Source: Pirellulales bacterium
Lineage (GTDB): Bacteria; Planctomycetota; Planctomycetia; Pirellulales; Thermoguttaceae
Direction of reading: 5' to 3'
NCBI GenBank assembly: GCA_016935315.1
Contig: JAFGRD010000019.1
Coordinates: 1 to 64,000 of the forward strand
DNA length: 64,000 nucleotides
In this document: piece by piece, positions 53,254 to 61,424 of the stretch
Position numbering within the stretch: the stretch's first letter is position 1
Layout of the letters: every line of letters starts with the position of its first letter
Notes under the pieces: model-generated
What the model was told of the DNA's origin: nothing
Databases searched by the model: none
The model's input: the letters and a program-made list of their open reading frames with translations, nothing else
Translations under genes and position numbers: made by a program

Positions 53254-55617
53254 ATGGAACGGCGATTCGTCCTTTTCCTGGTTCTTTCGTTTGCCGTCCT
53301 GTTCGGACACATGGCGTTGATGGCGCGTCTGAACCCACGGCCGAAGAAGGACGCCGAGGTGGCCGCCCCCGGCGACGTGGCACAGCAACCGGCGGAACCG
53401 GCGTCGGACCCCGAGAAAGAGCCGCCTGGCCAGAAGCCGCCACAGCAGCCACCTGAGGAGGATGCGGCACCGAAGCCGGCCGACAAGCCTCAAGACCAGC
53501 CGCCGAAGCCGGCGGCAGCCCCCGAAGAAATCCCGTCTCAGTGGATCACCCTCGGCTCAGGCGACCCGAAGGACCCCTATCGGATGCTGGTTACCCTGAC
53601 CAGCCACGGCGCCGCGGTGGCTCGGATCGAATTGAACAGCCCTCGATACACCGACCTGGACGACCGCAGCGGCTACCTGGGCCACTTGATCGTGGATGCG
53701 TCGGCCGCCGAGAAGGCCTCGGCCGGCAAAGGCTGCCCGGTTCAGGTGGTCGGCCCCGGAACGCCCGCCGCCGAAGCCGGCCTGAAGCCGGGCGATTTGA
53801 TCGTGGCCCTGCGCGACCGGGACGTCACCCGGGAAGTCACCGACCCCGACGCGCTGGACCGTCTGATGGAGGGGACGAGACCCAAGAGGACGATCGAGCT
53901 TACGGTGCTGCGAGACGGGCAGAAGCTCAGCTTGCCGGTCAAGTTGGAGCGTCGTCCGCTGGAAGTCGTGCGGCCCGAGGGCGACGACCCGCTTTCGTTC
54001 CTGCTGACGTTGCAGCAGATCGACGACCAGAAGCTCATCCGCGACGAAGCGGCCGAAGGCGTCGATCCGGGAGGCGAGTTGGAGGGCCTGGACCTCTGGA
54101 CCGGCAACTGGGAAGTGACGGCCCGGAACGAGTCGAGTGTCACGTTTCGTCGGCTGCTTACCGAGAAGGGCCTCGAGCTGACCAAGACTTATCGCCTGGC
54201 GCGCGTGCCCGCGGAAAAGGCAAGCGACGCGGACCATGGGGCCTACCACCTGGTGTTCGACGTCGGGATGCGGAACATCGCCGACAAGCCACATCAGGTG
54301 GCCTATCAGCTCGACGGCCCAACCGGCTTGCCCGCCGAGGGCGCCTGGTACGCGTACAAGGTCGGCCGCGCGTGGACCGTCGGCTTGCGCGACGTCGTGG
54401 TCTCGTTCGACCATGCCATCCCCAGCCAGATCGGCTGTCCGAAAATCGCCGACGACTCCGTCGGCAAGCCCTGGCAGGACCAGTCGCTGACGTACATCGG
54501 CGTGGACGCCCAGTACTTTGCCGCCGTGCTGCTTCCGCAGAAGGAGGACCCCAGCGCGATCTGGTTTTCGCAGTCGCAGCCGTTGCGGGTGGGACCGGTG
54601 AATGAGGAGCAGAAGAAGCTCACCAACACGTCGTGCCGGATGATCAGCAAAGTGCACGAGTTGGCGCCTGGCCAGTCGCTCTCGCACCGTTTCGAGATCT
54701 TCGCCGGCCCGAAGAAACCCGCCGTGCTGGCCCACTACGGACTGGACGAGTTGGTCTACTACGGCTGGTTCAGCTACTTCGCGCGGCCGATGTCGTGGAT
54801 TCTCCACGCGTTCTACGCGGTGGTGGGCAACTACGGGCTGGCCATTTTGATGCTGACGGTCCTGGTCCGCGGCTGCATGTTCCCCCTGAGCAAGAAGCAG
54901 GCCTTGGGGGCGCAGAAGATGCAGCAATTGCAGCCGGAAATCAAGAAGCTCCAGGAGAAGTACAAGAAAGACGTCGAAGGGCGAACCAAAGCTCAACAAG
55001 AGCTGTTTCGCAAGCACAACTACAACCCTTTGAGCGGCTGCCTGGTGTTGTTTGTTCAGTTGCCGATCTTCGTGGCCTTGTATCGATCGCTCTCGGTAGA
55101 TATCGAGCTGCGCCAGGCCCCGCTGCTTTCTCAGAGCATCCGCTGGTGCTCGAACCTGGCGGCCCCCGACATGCTCTTCGACTGGAGCCGATACATGCCC
55201 GACTGGTTCAACGCCGGCTCGGGAATGTTCGCCCTGGGACCTTATTTCAACCTGCTGCCGATCCTGACCATCATCCTGTTCATCGTTCAGCAGAAGATGT
55301 TCATGCCGCCGGCGACGGACGAGCAGACCGCCATGCAGCAGAAGATCATGCAGTACATGATGATCTTCATCGGGGTGATGTTCTTCAAGGTGGCCAGCGG
55401 GCTGTGTATCTACTTCGTGGCCTCCAGTTTCTGGGGACTCGCCGAGCGGAAGTTGCTGCCCAAGCACACCCCGGCGGCCGCGGCCGAGAAACCGCAGACC
55501 CGCGCCGACGCCAAGGCCTTGGCCGCCCGGACGCAGGCCAAAACGGCGTCGCAGCCTGCGTCCGATCGCAACGGGGGCTCTGCGCGCAAGAGCAAGAAGA
55601 GCCGCGGGAAGAAGTAG
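53254..55617 (+). CDS. yidC: YidC membrane-protein insertase with an inserted PDZ domain
   Basis: A 787-residue insertase, longer than the ~550 of E. coli YidC. Residues 1-20 are the first helix. Residues ~30-95 are a Pro/Glu/Lys/Ala-rich linker. Residues ~153-236 contain a PDZ domain (VVGPGTPAAEAGLKPGDLIV). The large periplasmic domain follows, then the conserved core from ~510: GNYGLAILMLTVLVRGCMFP with the groove Arg539, then ALGAQKMQQLQPEIKKLQEK and NPLSGCLVLFVQLPIFVALY. The tail is Lys-rich as in many YidC proteins. The start ATG 53254 removes a shadow frame. It probably inserts and folds inner-membrane proteins; a PDZ domain here is unusual. mnmE follows 192 bases downstream. Confidence 0.92.
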   Translation: MERRFVLFLVLSFAVLFGHMALMARLNPRPKKDAEVAAPGDVAQQPAEPASDPEKEPPGQKPPQQPPEEDAAPKPADKPQDQPPKPAAAPEEIPSQWITLGSGDPKDPYRMLVTLTSHGAAVARIELNSPRYTDLDDRSGYLGHLIVDASAAEKASAGKGCPVQVVGPGTPAAEAGLKPGDLIVALRDRDVTREVTDPDALDRLMEGTRPKRTIELTVLRDGQKLSLPVKLERRPLEVVRPEGDDPLSFLLTLQQIDDQKLIRDEAAEGVDPGGELEGLDLWTGNWEVTARNESSVTFRRLLTEKGLELTKTYRLARVPAEKASDADHGAYHLVFDVGMRNIADKPHQVAYQLDGPTGLPAEGAWYAYKVGRAWTVGLRDVVVSFDHAIPSQIGCPKIADDSVGKPWQDQSLTYIGVDAQYFAAVLLPQKEDPSAIWFSQSQPLRVGPVNEEQKKLTNTSCRMISKVHELAPGQSLSHRFEIFAGPKKPAVLAHYGLDELVYYGWFSYFARPMSWILHAFYAVVGNYGLAILMLTVLVRGCMFPLSKKQALGAQKMQQLQPEIKKLQEKYKKDVEGRTKAQQELFRKHNYNPLSGCLVLFVQLPIFVALYRSLSVDIELRQAPLLSQSIRWCSNLAAPDMLFDWSRYMPDWFNAGSGMFALGPYFNLLPILTIILFIVQQKMFMPPATDEQTAMQQKIMQYMMIFIGVMFFKVASGLCIYFVASSFWGLAERKLLPKHTPAAAAEKPQTRADAKALAARTQAKTASQPASDRNGGSARKSKKSRGKK

Positions 55618-55753
55618 GCGGCGCGTCGGGCCAAGCCCTGCCCCGGCCTTTCTACCCATAAGAACGCCCAATCGACGCAAGCGGAGTCAACGCCGGGTTG
55701 ACCAGCCCGGTGCAGACATCCATAGATTGTTGTGCTCGTAGCAGGTCCCAAAT

Positions 55754-55773
55754 CTGAAGTTCTGCGACTTCAG
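55754..55773. repeat. Hairpin CTGAAGT/ACTTCAG
   Basis: Perfect 7-base arms CTGAAGT (55754-55760) and ACTTCAG (55767-55773) around TCTGCG, followed by CTACG. It has no T-run, so it is unlikely to terminate transcription alone. It lies between yidC and mnmE and belongs with the small CAGCTAC-type hairpins at 4341 and 28566. Confidence 0.45.
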
Positions 55774-55809
55774 CTACGCATGGCCGCAACGTCGTAGAAG
55801 GCAAGTCCC

Positions 55810-57201
55810 ATGGCCGCGCTGGACGACACGATCGTTGCGATTGCCTCGCCGCCCGGCGGAGCGGCGCGGGGCATCGTCCGCGTCAGCGGGTCCGAGGTGG
55901 TGGCGAGTCTGCGGCCGTACTTCCGAACCGCCAGGGAGTTTCCCTCGTGGCAAGTGGCCCATCCCACGGCCATCTCCGGCTCGCTCTGCCTGCCGGGCCT
56001 GGCCTCGCCGCTGCCGTGCGAGCTTTATCTGTGGCCCCAAGGGCACAGCTACACCGGCGACCCCGTGGCGGAAATCCATACGTTGGGATCCGGCCCACTC
56101 CTGGAGGCCGTTTTACAGGCGGTCTGCGACGCGGGAGCGCGGCTGGCCGAACCGGGCGAGTTCACCCTGCGGGCATTCCTGACAGGCCGGATCGACCTGA
56201 CGCAGGCCGAGGCCGTCTTGGGAGTGATCGACGCAGCCGATCCGGCCCAGCTCGACGTGGCGCTGAGCCAACTGGCCGGCGGCCTGGCCGGGCCGCTGGG
56301 CGCATTGCGCGATGCGCTGCTGGAGCTGCTGGCACACCTGGAAGCCGGCTTCGATTTCGCCGACGAGGATCTGTCGTTCATCACGGCCGACGAGCTGAAG
56401 CGGCAGCTTCGCGAGGCGTCGCGGACCGTGGCGCAACTGGCCGGCCAGATGCGCTCGCGCAACGAGTCGGCCGCAACGCCCCGCGTGACGCTGGTTGGCC
56501 GCCCCAACACCGGCAAGAGCAGCCTGTTCAACGCCCTGGCACGCCGGGCCGGGGCGCTGGTCTCCGGGCTGCCCGGCACCACGCGGGATTATCTTGTCGC
56601 CGAACTGGACCTCGACGGCGTGAAGTGCCAACTGATCGATACAGCCGGCCTTGCGGGCGGGCCTTCCGATCCGGCCGATCTCGCACGAACCCCGACCGGC
56701 GTCGAACAGGCCGCCCAAGCGGCCGCTTCCGAGCAGTACCGCCGGGCGCACATCCACGTCCTCTGCCTCGATTGCACGCGTCCGGCGGACCCGTGGGAAC
56801 GCGACGAACTCGCCCGGCCGGTCAAAAACGAGCGGGTCGTCGTGCTGACGAAGATCGATCTGGCCCGGAACCCGGAACAGGTGCCCAACAGCGTGCCGAC
56901 CAGCAGCCTCACCGGCTCGGGCATCGATGCCTTGCGCGAGGAGCTTCGCGGTGCCCTGCTGAGGGTTGCGGCCTCGGATTCGGGCGCGGTGGCCGGCACG
57001 GCCGTCCGCTGCGGCCGGTCGTTGCGGTTGGCCGCTGCAAGCCTGGACCGCGCGCGCGAGCTTGCCGCCACGGACGGTCGCGAAGAGCTGATCGCGGCCG
57101 AGGTTCGCGTGGCGCTGGACGAGTTGGGCAAGGTCGTCGGCGCCGTCTACTCCGACGACGTGCTCGAGCGGATCTTCAGCCGGTTTTGCATAGGTAAGTA
57201 G
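55810..57201 (+). CDS. mnmE: tRNA modification GTPase MnmE (TrmE)
   Basis: A 463-residue GTPase that, with MnmG, makes cmnm5U34 in tRNAs. N-terminal domain DDTIVAIASPPGGAARGIVR; the G domain has G1 GRPNTGKSS (~230-238), G2 region with GTTRD, G3 DTAGL and G4 TKID. The C-terminus FSRFCIGK is the invariant MnmE ending with the catalytic Cys. Length fits the family (about 455). It overlaps the end of the convergent FHA gene by 26 bases. MnmG is not in this window. Confidence 0.93.
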   Translation: MAALDDTIVAIASPPGGAARGIVRVSGSEVVASLRPYFRTAREFPSWQVAHPTAISGSLCLPGLASPLPCELYLWPQGHSYTGDPVAEIHTLGSGPLLEAVLQAVCDAGARLAEPGEFTLRAFLTGRIDLTQAEAVLGVIDAADPAQLDVALSQLAGGLAGPLGALRDALLELLAHLEAGFDFADEDLSFITADELKRQLREASRTVAQLAGQMRSRNESAATPRVTLVGRPNTGKSSLFNALARRAGALVSGLPGTTRDYLVAELDLDGVKCQLIDTAGLAGGPSDPADLARTPTGVEQAAQAAASEQYRRAHIHVLCLDCTRPADPWERDELARPVKNERVVVLTKIDLARNPEQVPNSVPTSSLTGSGIDALREELRGALLRVAASDSGAVAGTAVRCGRSLRLAAASLDRARELAATDGREELIAAEVRVALDELGKVVGAVYSDDVLERIFSRFCIGK

Positions 57202-57508
57202 GCGACGGCCGGAGGCTCTGCCGGTACTGCACCTGGAAGCTGCTCACGCCGACCGTGAGCCGGTCGCCCGGTTTCAGGTGGGCTTCGGTCACCGCGTGTC
57301 CGTTGACGAACGTGCCGTGCGTGGAGCCCAAGTCGCGTACGACCAAGGTCCCGGCAACCTCGTCAATCTCGCAGTGATACCGGCTGGCCCAGCGGTCGTC
57401 GATCCGGATGGCCACGTGTGGTCCGCGGCCCAGGATGGCCGGGAGCTTCGGCACGGGAATCTTGCGCTGCGACATCCAACCGTCGAGGCTGATCAGTTTC
57501 GCTTTCAT
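57176..57508 (-). CDS. FHA-domain protein
   Basis: A 110-residue protein that is essentially one FHA domain, which binds phosphothreonine peptides. The motifs GRGPH (conserved Gly-Arg), SRYHCEI (Ser and His) and LGSTHGTFVNG are complete. ATG 57508 removes a long upstream shadow frame. There is no membrane helix or second domain. Its 3' end overlaps the convergent mnmE by 26 bases. It may read phosphorylation by Ser/Thr kinases such as the one at 14745-15659, but this is inference. Confidence 0.87.
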   Translation of the reverse strand: MKAKLISLDGWMSQRKIPVPKLPAILGRGPHVAIRIDDRWASRYHCEIDEVAGTLVVRDLGSTHGTFVNGHAVTEAHLKPGDRLTVGVSSFQVQYRQSLRPSPTYLCKTG

Positions 57509-57860
57509 GGCAAACAGACTGCTCCAGAGCGCCGCAAGGAACGCTCGGAAAGACAGAATCGGTGGGGGGTGATTCTGGCGGGGGGGAGGCCGACTCGCGT
57601 CATGACCGAGCCAACTCGACTCGCGACTGCGTAAACGAGCAACTATATACGGCTCGCACGGAACGTCAAGCCGTTCCAGGCAGAATCGGGCAAGAAATCG
57701 AGACTTCGGGAATGGGGCGATCCGTGGCAGCCCGCCAACGCTTCGGCGAAGATTCGAGACGAGCCTCGCGGTTTGCGGCAACTTGCATCCCGGACGAGGC
57801 CCGGTTACCTTGGCGTCGGGTGGCGGACGCGTCACGAATACTCACCCAGGGAGGCAATCC

Positions 57861-58592
57861 ATGACGACCACACGACTGATCGGCTCGGCGGCCCTCGCTC
57901 TCGCGATGACCCTCGGCCTGCCGCAAGACGGCATGGCCGCGCAACAGAAAACGCAACCACAGCAGCAGGCACAATCCCGGCAGCCACGGGCGCTTCCCCC
58001 AGCGCTGGCGCCGATCGACGACGACCCCACATTGCCCCGGGTGTTGCTGATCGGCGATTCGATCTCGATCGGCTATATGCTGCCGGTGCGGGCCGCCCTG
58101 GCCGGCAAGGCGAACGTCCATCGCCCGCCGACCAATTGCGGGCCGACGATTCGCGGCCTCGAACAGATCGACCGGTGGCTCGGCGAGGGTCGCTGGGACG
58201 TGATCCACTTCAATTGGGGCCTGCACGACCTGAAGTTCATCGAAGGCAAACGCCAGGTCCCGCTGGTCGAGTATGAGAAGAACCTCCAGCGGCTGGTCGC
58301 CCGGATGAAGAAGACCGGCGCACGGTTGATCTGGTGCAGCACGACCCCCGTGCCGAAGGGTTGCTCGCCGCCCCGCACCAACGACGACGTCGTGGCCTAC
58401 AACGCGGTGGCAAAAAAGATCATGGACGCCAACGGGATCGCGATCGACGACCTGTACGGCTTCGCTTTGCCGCGGCTGGCGGAGATTCAGCTACCGGCAA
58501 ACGTCCACTTCACGCCGAAGGGCTCGAAAACCCTCGCCGGGCAAGTGGCGGCTTCGATTCGTGTGGCTTTGGAAAAAGAGGACGAAAAGTGA
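57861..58592 (+). CDS. Secreted SGNH/GDSL hydrolase
   Basis: A 243-residue exported hydrolase. The signal peptide covers residues ~6-27 ([21 protein letters not shown]), then a Gln-rich linker. The SGNH core has block [10 protein letters not shown] with the nucleophile Ser, the glycine block near [11 protein letters not shown] (where the usual block III Asn is present) and the final HF block NVHFTPKG with the catalytic His. ATG 57861 follows AGGGAGGC. The next gene, also secreted, starts 8 bases after its stop, so the two form an operon. The substrate is unknown; an ester or acetyl sugar is typical. Confidence 0.88.
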   Translation: MTTTRLIGSAALALAMTLGLPQDGMAAQQKTQPQQQAQSRQPRALPPALAPIDDDPTLPRVLLIGDSISIGYMLPVRAALAGKANVHRPPTNCGPTIRGLEQIDRWLGEGRWDVIHFNWGLHDLKFIEGKRQVPLVEYEKNLQRLVARMKKTGARLIWCSTTPVPKGCSPPRTNDDVVAYNAVAKKIMDANGIAIDDLYGFALPRLAEIQLPANVHFTPKGSKTLAGQVAASIRVALEKEDEK

Positions 58593-58600
58593 GGTGCGCC

Positions 58601-60001
58601 ATGAAAAAGCGAGGTCGCAGGCGATGGCTTCCCGTCGCCCTCGGGCCGGCGGTCGTTCTCGGGCTGGTGCTCTGCTTCGGCGGCGGCGCGTGGGCGGAGT
58701 CGAGCCAACTGGTCGGCAACCCGGATTTCGCTCTGGCGGGCGAGCAAGGCCTGCCTGCCCGCTGGTCCCTCTGGACACCCGGTTGGCAACCGGCGAGTTG
58801 TTCGGTGCGTCGCGAGGCGGACGGGCTTCGCATCGACGGCACCGGCCGGCCCTACGCGGTCGGCGGCGTTTGGCAGAAACTGACGGAAGTCAAAGGGGGA
58901 CAGGCCTATGCGATCGAGGCGACTTGCCGGGCGAGGGCCATTCCGTCGCCACTACAGTCTCTGCTGGTGCGGCTGATCTGGACGCATGACGGAAAGCCTC
59001 TGCACCCGGCCGGGATGCTGATTCGCGGTCCTTCGCCCGCACGAACCGAGGCCGGCGGCTCGCCGCAGGACCTCCGGTTTGCCGACGTGCTGGTTGCGCC
59101 CGAGGAAGCCGACGGCGCCCGGCTGTCGCTGGAGGTGAAGTGGCCGCGCGGCGGCTCGGTCTGTTGGAGGCGCGTCAGCGTTTGCCCCTGTGCGGCCCCG
59201 CCGCCGCGGAAGGTCAAGATCGGCACGGTCTTCCTGCGGCCACGCAACAGCACGCCGGAGAAGAACCTCGAACTGTTCTGCCGGCAAATCGACGCTGCCG
59301 CAGAGTTGGGACTGGACGTCGTCTGCCTCGGGGAAGCAATCACGATGGTCGGCACCACGAAGGGCGCCGGCGACGTGGCCGAGCCGATCCCCGGCCCGTC
59401 GACCCGGCGGCTGGGACAGGCTGCCCGAGAGGGTGGGCTCTGGGTGGTCGCCGGGCTGACCGAACGCGATGGAGAAACCGTCTACAACACGGCCGTGCTG
59501 ATCGACCGCAAAGGCCAGGTGGCCGGCAAATATCGCAAGGTCCACTTGCCTCGCGAGGAGTGGAACAAGGGGATCACACCGGGCCACGAGTATCCGGTGT
59601 TCCAGACCGATTTCGGGACCGTGGCCATCCAAATCTGCTACGACTGGTTCTTCCCCGAGGCCGATACGATCTTTGCCCTGCACGGGGCCGAGATCATCTT
59701 CGCGCCCACCTGGGGCAACACACTGCCCGACGAGGAAGGCCGCGTCGACGGCGAGACAGTCTTCCGCGTCCGTGCCCGCGACAACGGCGTCTACCTGATC
59801 CCCTCGGTCTACGACGGCAACAGCATGGTGATCGACCCGATGGGGCGAATCCTGGCCAGCAACCAGGGCCGCGAAGGCGTGTTCTGGGCGGAAGTGGACT
59901 TGAGCCGGCGGGAGCCGCTCCGCTGGGTCGGCTATTGGCGGTCCATCGGGCCCCGGCACCGGATGCCTGCCACGTACGGGCCGATGGTCGCGGAGCCATA
60001 G
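58601..60001 (+). CDS. Secreted nitrilase-superfamily protein with N-terminal beta domain
   Basis: A 466-residue exported protein. The signal peptide spans residues ~8-30. Residues ~33-200 form a beta-sandwich-like domain (LVGNPDFALAGEQGLPARWS...) resembling a carbohydrate-binding CBM_4_9 type. The C-terminal carbon-nitrogen hydrolase domain (~205-460) has the triad Glu in VVCLGEAI, Lys in KYRKVHLP and Cys in IQICYDWFFPEA. Amide hydrolysis is the family's chemistry. Its start lies 8 bases after the SGNH hydrolase gene, and the two secreted enzymes are probably expressed together. Confidence 0.87.
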   Translation: MKKRGRRRWLPVALGPAVVLGLVLCFGGGAWAESSQLVGNPDFALAGEQGLPARWSLWTPGWQPASCSVRREADGLRIDGTGRPYAVGGVWQKLTEVKGGQAYAIEATCRARAIPSPLQSLLVRLIWTHDGKPLHPAGMLIRGPSPARTEAGGSPQDLRFADVLVAPEEADGARLSLEVKWPRGGSVCWRRVSVCPCAAPPPRKVKIGTVFLRPRNSTPEKNLELFCRQIDAAAELGLDVVCLGEAITMVGTTKGAGDVAEPIPGPSTRRLGQAAREGGLWVVAGLTERDGETVYNTAVLIDRKGQVAGKYRKVHLPREEWNKGITPGHEYPVFQTDFGTVAIQICYDWFFPEADTIFALHGAEIIFAPTWGNTLPDEEGRVDGETVFRVRARDNGVYLIPSVYDGNSMVIDPMGRILASNQGREGVFWAEVDLSRREPLRWVGYWRSIGPRHRMPATYGPMVAEP

Positions 60002-60018
60002 GGCTCGCGATCTGCTTT

Positions 60019-60831
60019 TCAGGCAGCGCCGCGACGGCGGTGGCGAACCACCAACAGCCCGACGACCGCCAGCAGCGACCAGACGATCAGGCTGGCCGGC
60101 TCGGGGACGTTCCCCTTGGGCAGGTCGACCGTCTCGTGGATCACGTCGTTGCCACACTGCATGGCGAAGCCAATGGTCAGCGTGCTCGCGCCGCTGAGGT
60201 CCAGGCCGCCGCCCGGCAAGCTGGTGAAATCGAAGAAGGAGACTCCTGGATTGGCATAGTCTTGCCAGCCGCTGAACACCACGTTTCCGGCCATCAGCTT
60301 GTCGGCGTCGGGCGCGGCCAGGGCCCAGGGGTGCCAATCGCGGATGTTGTAGCCGGTCCAACTTCCGCCGGCGCGACGCCTGGCCTGGCTGCTGTACTGG
60401 TATGCCGTGGGGCTGCCCAAGGCGATGGGAGCGGCCGAATAGTCGTAGATGCACAGGGCGATGTTCGTTTGTGCCATCGCGGCCCTCTGGTCGCCGCCGC
60501 CAAAGACGTGGGTGCGAACGACGTAGTCCCATTGCGAATCGCCGTCAACGCCTAGAAAGAGGTCGCCGTAGAGCAACTCGGGGCTGCAGGCCGCGGCCGA
60601 ATTGTAGGAGAACGTGATCTTCTGCAGCAGGCCGTTGGCACCCAAGTCCACGCCGCCGGCCGCGTCGTTGAGAAAATCCGGCGTCCCGATCACGTCGCGG
60701 GCGTCGTCGCCCGACCCGTTGTTCCAGCCCGCCCAGTACTTGCTCGTATCGCCGAAGCCGATTGCGGCGTTGACCACGCCGACGTTGGCCGCCACGAAGA
60801 CGGCCGCCAGACCCAACACCAGCCGATTCAT
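60019..60831 (-). CDS. PEP-CTERM sorting-domain protein
   Basis: A 270-residue secreted protein. Signal peptide residues ~1-22 (LVLGLAAVFVAANVGVVNAA), a beta-rich body without a known domain (contains GDLFLGVDGDSQWDYVV) and the C-terminal PEP-CTERM motif VPEPASLIVWSLLAVVGLLV then RHRRRGAA. ATG 60831 follows GGGAGGAGAGGCG. The promoter has TATTCT. It is convergent with the nitrilase gene (17-base gap). Function unknown. Confidence 0.87.
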   Translation of the reverse strand: MNRLVLGLAAVFVAANVGVVNAAIGFGDTSKYWAGWNNGSGDDARDVIGTPDFLNDAAGGVDLGANGLLQKITFSYNSAAACSPELLYGDLFLGVDGDSQWDYVVRTHVFGGGDQRAAMAQTNIALCIYDYSAAPIALGSPTAYQYSSQARRRAGGSWTGYNIRDWHPWALAAPDADKLMAGNVVFSGWQDYANPGVSFFDFTSLPGGGLDLSGASTLTIGFAMQCGNDVIHETVDLPKGNVPEPASLIVWSLLAVVGLLVVRHRRRGAA

Positions 60832-61424
60832 CGCCTCTCCTCCCGTACTCATCTCCAAGGTGTAGAAATCATCTGCTGCAAACAGTGCCGGAGGACTCCC
60901 GCCTCTCCATAGACAGATAGGCCGCCGGTAGAATAGATAAGATACGCATTTTGAAGAATTTAGGCGAATTGCCTCCAAGGTGGCATTAAAGGAAAGGTTT
61001 TTTCCCCAGTCGGGTGGTTCATGGCCTCGCCTGCCCTACTCCCCGACTGGATCTCCGGCGGCAAGCCACAGGCAGGCCCATCCTTGGTCGTGCCCCACCC
61101 AAGCCGGGGGATTCCCGGCGCGACGACGATCGAACGCCAACGGCAGTGCGAGCGTAGAACTCCTCGCAAGACGCTGCCAGCCTCAAAAAACCGGCCAATG
61201 CTCCGACCGGCGGACGATACTCTATGGTGGCCCGCACGGGGAATGCACGAAAGCGTTCCCGCGTCAGGCCCTGCCGGCGGGTTGGCGAAAAATCACGAGT
61301 CCGATGGCAGGGCATGCAGCAATACGAGGTCGAGATTGAGAGAAACGCGGCGGCGCCGCCTTTCCCCCAATTTGCAGGCCTAAGTGCCGTTTTTTCAGAA
61401 AGTGCAGAAGAAGGCGTCCCGACC
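60832..61424. other. Divergent intergenic region between PEP-CTERM and radical SAM genes
   Basis: The 593-base gap holds a candidate minus-strand promoter for the PEP-CTERM gene (TTCTTC, 17-base spacer, TATTCT near 60920-60960) in an AT-rich block. The remainder is GC-rich with short ORFs that lack Shine-Dalgarno sites. No gene, tRNA or terminator was recognised. Confidence 0.5.

Noticed and set aside
55754-55773. Rho-independent terminator after yidC
   Set aside because: A good hairpin is present but no T-run follows and it lies 137 bases after the stop; it fits better as a repeat.
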